Made by a program: the position numbers and the translations under genes. A DNA stretch of 34,150 nucleotides from Plasmopara viticola (lineage: Eukaryota; Oomycota; Peronosporomycetes; Peronosporales; Peronosporaceae). Below are positions 22,621-32,960 of the stretch, in pieces. Location: assembly GCA_001695595.3 (NCBI GenBank), contig MBPM02000289.1, positions 1-34,150 of the forward strand, read 5' to 3'. The first letter of the stretch is position 1, and the number at the start of each line of letters is the position of its first letter. Under the pieces are notes generated by a model. The model was given only the letters and a program-made list of their open reading frames with translations. It was not told where the DNA came from and did no database searches.

Positions 22621-23220
22621 CGTCAGATACATAGAATCTAGCTTCCTAGACATGCAGAAACGCGTTCTAAGCGTACCTTAGCGGGTTCTGCTCCATTTGA
22701 AGCGCCAATTCTTTCCACGGCCTCAGATACGTCCAATCTAGCTTCCTAGACATGCAGACATGCGTTCTAAGCGTACCCAAGCGAGTACTGCTCCATTTGA
22801 AGCGCCAAATCTTCCCACGGCCAGGGATACGTCAAATCTAGCTTTCTAGACATGCAGGCACGCGTTGCAAGCGTGCATTAGCGAGTACTGCTCCATTTGA
22901 AGCGCCAAATCTTCCCACGGCCAGGGATACGTCAAAGTTAGCGTTCTAGACATGCAGGCATGCGTTGCAAGCGTGCTTTAGCGAGTACTGCTCCATTTGA
23001 AGCGCCAAATCTTCCCACGGCCAGGGATACGTCAAATTTAGCTTTCTAGACATGCAGGCATGCTTTGCAAGCGTATTTTAGCGGGTTCTGCTCCATTTGA
23101 AGCGCCAAATCTTCCCACGGCCAGGGATACGTCAAATTTAGCTTCCTAGACATGCAGAAACGCGTTCTAAGCGTACCTTAGCGGGTTCTGCTCCATTTGA
23201 AGCGCCAATTCTTCCCACGG
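22621..23220. repeat. Six-monomer higher-order repeat, unit 1 (600 bp)
   Basis: Order: CGTCAGATACATAGAATC with GAAACGCG; GGTTCTGCTCC with CCTCAG; GACATGCG with CCAGGG; CAGGCACGCG; GTCAAAGTTAGCGTTC with CAGGCATGCG; CATGCTTTGCAAG with GCGGGTTCTG. The last is followed by a second GAAACGCG monomer. The GTCAAAGTTAGCG marker recurs at 22931, 23531 and 24123. Confidence 0.85.
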
Positions 23221-23819
23221 CGTCAGATACATAGAATCTTGCTTCCTAGACATGCCGAAACGCGTTCTAAGCGTACCTTAGCGGGTTCTACTCCATTTGA
23301 AGCGCCAATTCTTTCCACGGCCTCAGATACGTCCAATCTAGCTTCCTAGACATGCAGACATGCGTTCTAAGCGTACCTAAGCGAGTACTGCTCCATTTGA
23401 AGCGCCAAATCTTCCCACGGCCAGGGATACGTCACATCTAGCTTTCTAGACATACAGGCACGCGTTGCAAGCGTGCTTTAGCGAGTACTGCTCCATTTGA
23501 AGCGCCAAATCTTCCCACGGCCAGGGATACGTCAAAGTTAGCGTTCTAGACATGCAGGCATGCGTTGCAAGTGTGCTTTAGCGAGTACTGCTCCATTGAA
23601 GCGCCGAATCTTCCCACGGCCAGGGATACGTCAAATTTAACTTTCTAGACATGCAGGCATGCTTTGCAAGCGTGTTTTAGCGGGTTCTGCTCCATTTGAA
23701 GCGCCAAATCTTCCCACGGCCAGGGATACGTCAAATTTAGCTTCCTAGACATGCAGAAACGCGTTCTAAGCGTACCTTAGCGGGTTCTGCTCCATTTGAA
23801 GCGCCAATTCTTCCCACGG
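23221..23819. repeat. Six-monomer higher-order repeat, unit 2 (599 bp)
   Basis: It has the same order as unit 1. It shares GAATCTTGCTT with CATGCCGAAACGCG and GGGTTCTACTCC with unit 3, while unit 1 has GAATCTAGC and CATGCAGAAACGCG. Units 2 and 3 are therefore the closest pair, and duplication was stepwise. Confidence 0.85.
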
Positions 23820-24411
23820 CGTCAGATACATAGAATCTTGCTTTCTAGACATGCCGAAACGCGTTCTAAGCGTACCTTAGCGGGTTCTACTCCATTTGAA
23901 GCGCCAATTCTTTCCACGGCCTCAGATACGTCAATTAGCTCCTAGACATGCAGACATGCGTTCTAAGCGTACCCAGCGAGTACTGCTCCATTTGAAGCGC
24001 CAAATCTTCCACGGCCAGGATACGTCACATCTAGCTTCTAGACATGCAGGCACGCGTTGCAAGCGTGCCTTAGCGAGTACTGCTCCATTTGAAGCGCCAA
24101 ATCTTCCCACGGCCAGGGATACGTCAAAGTTAGCGTTCTAGACATGCAGGCATGCGTTGCAAGTGTGCTTTAGCGAGTACTGCTCCATCTGAAGCGCCAA
24201 ATCTTCCCACGGCCAGGGATACGTCAAATTTAACTTTCTAGACATGCAGGCATGCTTTGCAAGGCGTGTTTAGCGGGTCTGCTCCATTTGAAGTGCCAAA
24301 TCTTCCCACGGCCAAGGATACGTCAAAATTAGCTTCCTGGACATGCAGACATGCGTTTCAAGCGTACCTTAGCGGGTTCTGCTCCATTTGAAGCGCCAAT
24401 TCTTCCCACGG
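23820..24411. repeat. Six-monomer higher-order repeat, unit 3 (~592 bp)
   Basis: It has the same order, with base losses at 23925-24035 and 24260-24290. Its last monomer is replaced: CCTGGACATGCAGACATGCGTTTCAAG stands where units 1 and 2 have GAAACGCGTTCTAAG. Confidence 0.8.
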
Positions 24412-24800
24412 CGTCAGATACATAGAATCTAGCTTCCTCGACATGCCGAAACGCGTTCTAAGCGTACCTTAGCGGGTTCTGCTCCATTTGAAGCGCCAAT
24501 TCTTTCCACGGCCTCAGATACGTCCAATCTAGCTTCCTAGACATGCAGACATGCGTTCTAAGCGTACCTAAGCGAGTACTGCTCCATTTGAAGCGCCAAA
24601 TCTTCCCACGGCCAGGGATACGTCAAATCTAGCTTTCTAGACATGCAGGCACGCGTTGCAAGTGTGCTTTAGCGAGTACTGCTCCATTTGAAGCGCCAAA
24701 TCTTCCCACGGCCAGGGATACGTCAAATTTAGCTTTCTAGACATGCAGGCATGCGTTGCAAGCGTGCTTTAGCGAGTACTGCTCCATTTGAAGCGCCAAA
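24412..24800. repeat. Six-monomer higher-order repeat, partial unit 4
   Basis: It starts with CGTCAGATACATAGAATC and CATGCCGAAACGCG and follows the order for about four monomers. It ends near 24800, where CCTCAAATACGCC and CCTGACGAGCAGTC monomers take over. Confidence 0.75.
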
Positions 24801-25509
24801 TCCTCCCACGGCCTCAAATACGCCAAATCTAGCTTTCCTGACGAGCAGTCACGCGTTGCAAGCGTGCTTTAGCGAGTACTGCTAAATTTAAAGCGCCAAT
24901 TCTTCCCACGGCCCGAGATACGTCATATCTAGCTTTCTAGACATGCAGGCATGCTTTGCAAGCATATTTAGCGGTTTTGCTCCATTTGAAGCGCCAAATC
25001 TTCCCACAGCGACAGATACGTCAAATTTAGCTTCCTAGACATGCAGAAACGCGTTCTAAGCGTACCTTAGCGGGTTCTGCTCCATTTGAAGCGCCAAATC
25101 TTCCCACGGCGTCAGATACATAAAATCTAGCTTCCTAGACATGCAGAAACGCGTTCTAAGCGTACCCAAGATGGTATTGCTCCATTTGAAGCGCCAAATC
25201 TTCCCACGGCCAGGGATACGTCAAATCTAGCTTTCTAGACTTGCAGGCGAGTACTGCTCCATTTGAAGCGCCAAATCTTCCCACGGGGGGATACGTCAAT
25301 CTAGCTTTCTAGACATGCAGGCACACGTTGCAAGCGTACCATAGCGAGTACTGCTCCATTTAAGCGCCAATTCTTCCCACGGTATCAGATACGTCAAATC
25401 TAGCTTCCTAGACATGCAGACATGCGTTCTAAGCGTACCTAAGCGAGTACTGCTCCATTTGAAGCGCCAAATCTTCCCACGGCGTCAGATACGAAAACTC
25501 TAGCTTCCT
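24801..25509. repeat. Transitional monomers leading into block C copy 2
   Basis: Contains CCTGACGAGCAGTC, TGCTAAATTTAAAG with CCCGAGATACGTCATATC (recurring at about 31889-31935), CATGCTTTGCAAGCATATTT, two GAAACGCG monomers, the truncated monomer near 25247, and TATCAG. From about 25110 the order parallels 20765 onward. Confidence 0.65.
25235..25262. repeat. Truncated monomer, counterpart of the one at 20895
   Basis: GACTTGCAGG runs straight into CGAGTACTGCTCC, removing about 23 bp including the MluI site and the AAGCG word. The host monomer also carries GACTTGCAGG like that at 20899. This supports common descent of the two deletions. Confidence 0.75.
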
Positions 25510-27973
25510 AGACATGCAGACACGCGTTCTAAGCGTACCTAAGCGAGTACTGCTCCGTTTGAAGCCCCAATTCTTCCCACGGCCTTAGATACGTCCAATC
25601 TAGCTTCCTGGACATGCAGACACGCCTTCCCAGCGTACCTTAGCGAGTACTGCTCCATTTGAAGCGCCAAATCTTCCCACGGTCTAGGATACGTCAAATT
25701 TAGCTTCCTAGACATTCAGACACGCGTTGCAAGCGTTCCATATCGAGTACTGCTCCATTTCAAGCGCCAATTCTTCCCACAGCCATGATACGTCATAACT
25801 AGATTGCTGGACATGCAGACACGCGTTTAACCGAACCTAAGTGAGTACTTCTCCATTTAAAGCGCCAATTCTTCCCACGGCCAAGGATACGTTCAATCCA
25901 GATTTCTGGACATGCAGACACGCGTCGCAAGCGTACCTTAGCGAGTACTGCTCCATTTGAAGCGCCAATTTTTCACACGACCTCAAATACGCCGAATATG
26001 GCTTTCCAGACGTGCAGACACGCGTTGCAAGCGTGCCTTAGCGCGTTCTACTCCATTTAAAGCGCCAATTCTTCCCACGGCCAGGGATACGTCAAATATA
26101 GCTTTCCGGACATGCAGACACGCGTTCAAGCGTACACAGCGAGTACTGCTCATTTGAAGCGCTAATTCTTCCACGGCGTCAGATACGTCAAATTTAGCTT
26201 CCTAGACATGAAGACACGCGTTCTAAGCGTACCTTAGCGTGTACTGCTCTATTTGAAGCGCCAAATCTTCCCACGGCGTCAGATACATAGAATCTAGCTT
26301 CCTAGACAATGCGAAACGCGTTCTAAGCGTACCTTAGCGGGTTCTGCTCCATTTGAAGCGCCAAATCTTCCCACGGCCTCAGATACGTCCAATCTAGCTT
26401 CCTAGACATGCAGACATGCGTTTTAAGCGTACCCAAGCGAGTACTGCTCCATTTGAAGCGCCAAATCTTCCCACGACCAGGAATACGTCAATCTAGCTTT
26501 CTAGACATGCAGGCATGCTTTGCAAGCGTACCTCAGCGAGTACTGCTCCATTTGAAGCGCCAATTCTTCCCACGACGTCAGATACGTCAAATTTAGCTTC
26601 CTAGACATGCAGACACGCGTTCTAAGCGTACCTTTCCGGGTACTGCTCCATTTGAAGCGCCAAATCTTCCCACGGCGTCAGATACATAGAATCTAGCTTC
26701 CTAGACATGCAGAAACGCGTTCTAAGCGTACCTTAGCGGGTTCTGCTCCATTTGAAGCGCCAAATCTTCCCACGGCCTCAGATACGTCCAATCTAGCTTC
26801 CTAGACATGCAGACATGGTTCTAAGCGTACCCAAGCAAGTACTGCTCCATTGGAAGCGCCAAATCTTCCCACGGTCAGGATACGTCAAATTGCTTTCTAG
26901 ACATGCAGGCACGCGTTGCAAGCGTACCTTAGCGAGTACTGCTCCATTTGAAGCGCCGAATCTTCCCACGACCAGGGATACGTCAATCTAGCTTTCTAGA
27001 CATGCAGACATGTGTTCTAAGCGTACCTAAGCGAGTACTGCTCCATTTGAAGCGCCAATCTTCCCACGGCCAGGATACGTCAATCTAGCTTTCTAGACAT
27101 GCAGGCATGCTTTGCAAGCGTACCTTAGCGGGTTCTGCTCCAGTTGAAGCGCCAATTCTTCCCACGACCTCAGATACGTCCAATCTAGCTTCCTAGACAT
27201 GCAGACATGCGTTCTAAGCGTACCAGAGCGAGTACTGCTCCATTTGAAGCGCCAAATCTTCCCACGGCGTCAGATACGAAAACTCTAGCCTCCTAGACTT
27301 GCAAACACGCGTTCTAAGCGTACCTTAGCGAGTACTGCTCCATTTGAAGTTCCAAATCTTCCCACGGCGTCAGATACGAAAACTCTAGCCTCCTAGACTT
27401 CAAACACGCGTTCTAAGCGTTCCTTAGCGAGTACTGCTCCATTTTAAGTTCAAATCTTCCCACGGCGTCAGATACGTAAACTTTAGCTTTCTAGACATGA
27501 AGACACGCGTTCTAAGCGTACCTAAGCGAGTACTGCTCCATTTGAAGCGCCAATTCTTCCCACGGCCTGAGATACGTCCAATCTAGTTTCCTAGACATGC
27601 AGACATACTTTGTAAGCGTACCCAAGCGAGTACTGCTCTATTTGAAGCGGCCAGGGATACGTCAAATCTAGCTTTCTAGACATGCAGCATGCGTTGCAAG
27701 CGTACCTTAGCGAGTAATGCTCCATTTGAAGCGCCAATTCTTCCCACGGCCTGAGATACGTCAAATTTAGCTTCCTAGACATGCAGACACGCGTTGCAAG
27801 CGTACCTTAGCGAGTACTGCTTCGTTTGAAGCCCTAATTCTTCCCACGGCCAGGGATACGTCCAATCTAGCTTCCTAGACATGCGGACATGCGTTCTAAG
27901 CGTATCTAAGCGAGTACTGCTCCATTTGAAGTTCCAAATCTTCCCACGGCGTCAGATACGTAAACTTTAGCTT
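25510..27973. repeat. ~2.46-kb segmental duplication, first copy
   Basis: It matches 27974-30555 in order. Shared markers include CACGCCTTCC, TATCGAG with CATGATACGTCATAACTAGATTGC, AGTACTTCTCC, ACGCCGAATATGG, GCGTGTACTGCTCTATTTG, CCTTTCCGGGTACTG (26632 and 29098), GACATGGTTCTAAG (26812 and 29275), AGCCTCCTAGACTTGCAAAC (27287 and 29758) and the deleted junction TTTGAAGCGGCCAGG (27641 and 30115). The offset grows from 2464 to about 2474. Confidence 0.85.
27642..27660. repeat. Truncated monomer (deletion junction), copy 1
   Basis: TTGAAGCG is joined directly to GCCAGGGATACG, so about 15 bases containing CCAAATCTTCC are missing. The identical junction is at 30116-30134 in the duplicated block, so it arose once and was copied. 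Confidence 0.8.
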
Positions 27974-30115
27974 TCTAGACATGCAGACACGCGTTCTAAG
28001 CGTACCTAGCGAGTACTGCTCCGTTTGAAGCCCAATTCTTCCCACGGCCTTAGATACGTCCAATATAGCTTCCTGGACATGCAGACACGCCTTCCAGCGT
28101 ACCTTAGCGAGTACTGCTCCATTTGAAGCGCCAAATCTTCCCACGGTCTAGGATACGTCAAATTTAGCTTCCTAGACATTCAGACACGCGTTGCAAGCGT
28201 TCCTTATCGAGTACTGCTCCATTTCAAGCGCCAATTCTTCCCACAGCCATGATACGTCATAACTAGATTGCTGGACATGCAGACACGCGTTTCAACCGAA
28301 CCTAAGTGAGTACTTCTCCATTTAAAGCGCCAATTCTTCCCACGGCCAAGGATACGTTCAATCCAGATTTCTGGACATGCAGACACGCGTCGCAAGCGTA
28401 CCTTAGCGAGTACTGCTCCATTTGAAGCGCCAATTTTTCACACGACTCAATACGCCGAATATGGCTTTCCAGACGTGCAGTCACGCGTTGCAAGCGTGCC
28501 TTAGCGCGTTCTACTCCATTTAAAGCGCCAATTCTTCCCACGGCCAGGGATACGTCAATATAGCTTTCCGGACATGCAGACACGCGTTGCAAGCGTACCA
28601 CAGCGAGTACTGCTCCATTTGAAGCGCTAATCTTCCCACGGCGTCAGATACGTCAAATTTAGCTTCCTAGACATGCAGACACGCGTTCTAAGCGTACCTT
28701 AGCGTGTACTGCTCTATTTGAAGCGCCAAATCTTCCCACGGCGTCAGATACATAGAATCTAGCTTCCTAGACATGCAGAAACGCGTTCTAAGCGTACCTT
28801 AGCGGGTTCTGCTCCATTTGAAGCGCCAAATCTTCCCACGGCCTCAGATACGTCCAATCTAGCTTCCTAGACATGCAGACATGCGTTTTAAGCGTACCCA
28901 AGCGAGTACTGCTCCATTTGAAGCGCCAAATCTTCCCACGGCCAGGAATACGTCAAATTTAGCTTTCTAGACATGCAGGCATGCTTTGAAAGCGTACCTC
29001 AGCGAGTACTGCTCCATTTGAAGCGCCAATTCTTCCCACGACGTCAGATACGTCAAATTTAGCTTCCTAGACATGCAGACACGCGTTCTAAGCGTACCTT
29101 TCCGGGTACTGCTCCATTTGAAGCGCCAAATCTTCCCACGGCGTCAGATACATAGAATCTAGCTTCCTAGACATGCAGAAACGCGTTCTAAGCGTACCTT
29201 AGCGGGTTCTGCTCCATTTGAAGCGCCAAATCTTCCCACGGCCTCAGATACGTCCAATCTAGCTTCTAGACATGCAGACATGGTTCTAAGCGTACCCAAG
29301 CAAGTACTGCTCCATTTGAAGCGCCAAATCTTCCCACGGCCAAGGATACGTCAAATCTAGCTTTCTAGACATGCAGGCACGCGTTGCAAGCGTACCTTGG
29401 CGAGTACTGCTCCATTTGAAGTGCCAAATCTTCCCACGGCCAGGGATACGTCAAATTTAGCTTTCTAGACATGCAGGCACGCGTTGCAAGCGTGCTTAAG
29501 CGAGTACTGCTCCATTTGAAGCGCCAAATCTTCCCACGGCCAGGGATACGTCCAATCTAGCTTTCTAGACATGCAGGCATGCTTTGCAAGCGTTACCTTA
29601 GCGGGTTTGCTCCATTTGAAGCGCCAATTCTTCCCACGACCTCAGATACGTCCAATCTAGCTTCCTAGACATGCAGACATGCGTTCTAAGCGTACCCAAG
29701 CGAGTACTGCTCCATTTGAAGCGCCAAATCTTCCCACGGCGTCAGATACGAAAACTCTAGCCTCCTAGACTTGCAAACACGCGTTCTAAGCGTACCTTAG
29801 CGAGTACTGCTCCATTTGAAGTTCCAAATCTTCCCACGGCGTCAGATACGAAAACTCTAGCCTCCTAGACTTGCAAACACGCGTTCTAAGCGTACCTTAG
29901 CGAGTACTGCTCCATTTTAAGTTCCAAATCTTCCCACGGCGTCAGATACGTAAACTTTAGCTTTTTAGACATGAAGACACGCGTTCTAAGCGTACCTAAG
30001 CGAGTACTGCTCCATTTGAAGCGCCAATTCTTCCCACGGCCTGAGATACGTCCAATCTAGTTTCCTAGACATGCAGACATACTTTGTAAGCGTACCCAAG
30101 CGAGTACTGCTCTAT

Positions 30116-30134
30116 TTGAAGCGGCCAGGGATAC
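30116..30134. repeat. Truncated monomer (deletion junction), copy 2
   Basis: It has the same TTTGAAGCG-GCCAGG join as at 27642 and therefore serves as a lineage marker for the duplication. Confidence 0.8.
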
Positions 30135-30248
30135 GTCAAATCTAGCTTTCTAGACATGCAGGCATGCGTTGCAAGCGTACCTTAGCGAGTAATGCTCCAT
30201 TTGAAGCGCCGATTCTTCCCACGGCCTGAGATACGTCAAATTTAGCTT

Positions 30249-30348
30249 CCTAGACATGCAGACACGCGTTGCAAGCGTACCTTAGCGAGTACTGCTCCAT
30301 TTGAAGCGCCAAATCTTCCCACGGCGTCAGATACGAAAACGCTAGCTT
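30249..30348. repeat. Representative 100-bp monomer (phase reference)
   Basis: This is a clean monomer, used here to set coordinates. Phase 1 is CCTAGACATG. Landmarks by monomer position: an MluI site ACGCGT at 16-21; a dyad ACGC-N7-GCGT at 16-30; AGCG words at 26, 36 and 57; a ScaI site AGTACT at 40-45; CCACGG at 71-76; a hypervariable box at about 76-83 (seen elsewhere as CCAGGG, CCTGAG, CCTCAG, CCTTAG, CGTCAG, TATCAG or CCATG); GATACG at about 82-87; and AGCTT at the 3' end, meeting the next CCTAGAC or TCTAGAC. Two junction classes exist: TTCCTAGACATGCAGAC and TTTCTAGACATGCAGGC. The second creates an XbaI site. Confidence 0.95.
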
Positions 30349-30555
30349 CCTAGACATGCAGACACGCGTTCTAAGCGTACCCAAGCGAATACTGCTTCGT
30401 TTGAAGCCCTAATTCTTCCCACGGCCAGGGATACGTCCAATCTAGCTTCCTAGACATGCGGAAATGCGTTCTAAGCGTATCTAAGCGAGTACTGCTCCAT
30501 TTGAAGTCCAAATCTTCCCACGGCGTCAGATACGTAAACTTTAGCTTTCTAGACA

Positions 30556-32099
30556 TGCAGACACGCGTTCTAAGCGTACCTAAGCGAGTACTGCTCCATT
30601 TGAAGCGCCAATTCTTCCCACGGCCTGAGATACGTCCAATCTAGTTTCCTAGACATGCAGACATACTTGTAAGCGTACCCAAGCGAGTACTGCTCCATTT
30701 GAAGCGCCAATTCTTCCCACGGCCAGAGATACGTCAAATCTAGCTTTCCAGACATGCATTCACGCGTTGCAAGCGTACCCAAGCGAGTACTGCTCCATTG
30801 AAGCGCCAATTCTTCCCACGGTCAGGATACGTCATAACTAGCTTCCTGGACATGCAGACACGCGTTTCAACCAAACCTTAGTGAGTACTGCTCCATCTAA
30901 AGCGCCAATTCTTCCCACGGCCAGGGATACGTTCAATCCAGATTTCTGGACATGCAGACACGCGTTGCAAGCATACCTTAGCGAATACTGTTCCATTTGA
31001 AGCGCCAATTTTCTCACGGCCAGGGATACGTCAAATCTAGCTTTCCAGACATGCAGACACGCGTTGCAAGCGTACCACAGCGAGTACTGCTCCATTTGAA
31101 GCCCCAAATCTTCCCACGGCGTCAGATACATAAATCTAGCTTCCTAGACATGCAGAAACGCGTCTTAAGCGTACCTTAGCGGGTTCTGCTCCATTTGAAG
31201 CGCCAAATCTTCCCACGGCGTCTGATACGTCAAATTTAGCTTCCTAGACATGCAGAAACGCGTTCTAAGCGTACCTTAGCAGGGTCTGCTCCATTTGAAG
31301 CGCCAATTCTTCCCACGACCTCATATACGTCCAATCTAGCTTCCTAGACATGCAGACATGCGTTCTATGCGTACCCAAGCGAGTACTGCTCCATTTGAAG
31401 CGCCAAATCTTCCCACGGCGTCAGATACGAAAACTCTAGCCTCCTAGACTTGCAGACACGCGTTCTAAGCGTACCTTAGCGAGTACTGCTCCATTTGAAG
31501 TTACAAATCTTCCCACGGCGTCAGATACGTAAACTTTAGCTTTCTAGACATGCAGACACGCGTTCTAAGCGTACCTAAGCGAGTACTGCTCCATTTGAAG
31601 CGCCAATTCTTCCACGGCCTGAGATACGTCCAATCTAGTTTCCTAGACATGCAGACATACTTGTAAGCGTACCCAAGCGAGTACTGCTCCATTTGAAGCG
31701 CCTATTCTTCCCACGGCCAAGGATACGTCAAATCTAGCTTTCTAGACATGCAGGCACGCGTTGCAAGCGTGCCTTAGCGAGTACTGCTCCATTTGAAGCG
31801 CCAAATCCTCCCACGGCCAGGGATACGTCAAATTTAGCTTTCTAGACATGCAGGCACGCGTTGCAAGCGTACCTAAGCGAGTACTGCTAAATTTAAAGCG
31901 CCAATTCTTCCCACGGCCCGAGATACGTCATATCTAGCTTCCTAGACATGCAGGCACGCGTTGCAAGCGTGCCTTAGCGAGTTCTGCTCCATTTAAAAGC
32001 CCAAATCTTCCCACGGCGTCAGATACTTCAAATCTAGCTTTCTAGGCATGCAGGCACGCGTTGCAAGCGTGCCTTAGCGAGTACTGCTCCATTTGAAGC
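30556..32099. repeat. Mosaic segment of previously seen monomer types
   Basis: It includes GACATACTTGTAAGCG monomers (30661 and 31653), a TTCAATCCAGATTTCTGG monomer at 30937, AGCCTCCTAGACTTGCAG at 31437 and TGCTAAATTTAAAG with CCCGAG at about 31889. Parts resemble 29700-30200 and 24860-24950, but no clean tandem unit is visible by eye. Satellite only. Confidence 0.6.
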
Positions 32100-32960
32100 G
32101 CCAATTCTTCTTACGGCCTGAGATACATCAAATTTAGCTTTGTAACATTCAGACACGCGTTGCAAGCGTACCTTAGCGAGTACTGCTTCATTTAAGCGCC
32201 AATTCCCCACAGGCCATGATACGTCGTAACTAGCTTTCTAGACATGCAGACATGCGTTTCAAGCGTACCAAAGCGAGTACTGCTCCATTTGAAGCGCCAA
32301 TTCTTCCCACGGCCAGAGATACATCAAATCTAGCTTTCTAGACATGCAGGCACGCGTTGCAAGCGTGCTTTAGCGAGTACTGCTCCATGTGAAGCGCCAA
32401 ATCTTCCCACGGCCAGGGATACGTCAACTTTAGCTTTCTAGACATGCAGGCACACGTTGCAAGCGTACCTTAGCGAGTAATGCTCCATGTGAAGCGCCAA
32501 ATCTTCCCACGGCCTGAGATACGTCAAATTTAGCTTCCTAGACGTGCAGACACGCGTTGCAAGCGTACCTTAGCGAGTACTGCTCCATCTAAAGCGCCAA
32601 TTCTTCCCACGGCCAGGGATACGTTCAATCAGATTTCTGGACATGCAGACACGCGTTGCAAGCGTACCTTAGCGAATAGTGTTCCATGTAAAGCGCCAAT
32701 TTTTCCCACGGCCTCAAATACGCCAAATCTAGCTTTCCAGACGTGCAGTCACGCGTTGCAAGCGTGCCTTAGCGCGTTCTACTCCATTTAAAGCGCCAAT
32801 TCTTCCCACGGCAAGGGATACGTCAAATCTAGCTTTCCAGACATGCAGACACGCGTTGCAAGCGAACCTTAGCGAGTACTGCTCCAATTGAAGCGCCGAT
32901 TCTTCCCACGGCCTCGATACGTCAAATTTAACTTCCTAGACATGCAGACACGCGTTCCAA
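32100..32960. repeat. Block L, third partial copy
   Basis: Its order is ACGGCCTGAGATACATC, GACATTCAG type, CATGATACGTCGTAAC, CAGGCACGCG, CAGGCACACG, GACGTGCAG, CCATCTAAAG with TTCAATCAGATTTCTGG, GTGTTCCATG, GACGTGCAGTC, CGGCAAGGGATACG and GCAAGCGAACC. This follows about 360-1130 and 7480-8290. CGGCAAGGGATACG is shared with about 1052-1064 but replaced by the TATCAG type at about 8170, so this copy is closest to the first. One C is missing in the TCCAGATTTCTGGA motif, and base losses occur at 32145-32215. Confidence 0.75.

Larger units (their letters stand above)
27974..30555. repeat. ~2.5-kb segmental duplication, second copy
   Basis: It repeats 25510-27973 with one extra monomer (about 30290-30390, CGTCAGATACGAAAACGC) before the TGCTTCGTTTGAAGCCCTAA monomer. 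Several single-base losses present in copy one are absent here, for example TTGCAAACACGCG in full at 29872 against TTCAAACACGCG at 27398. Confidence 0.85.

Noticed and set aside
27829..27848. CENP-B-box-like TTCGTTTGAAGCCC (also near 30394, 33177 and 33876)
   Set aside because: The first part fits NTTCGNNNNANNCGGGN (TTCG, A and C), but the essential GGG is CCT here, and most monomers have TCCATTTG rather than TTCG. A functional box is not supported.
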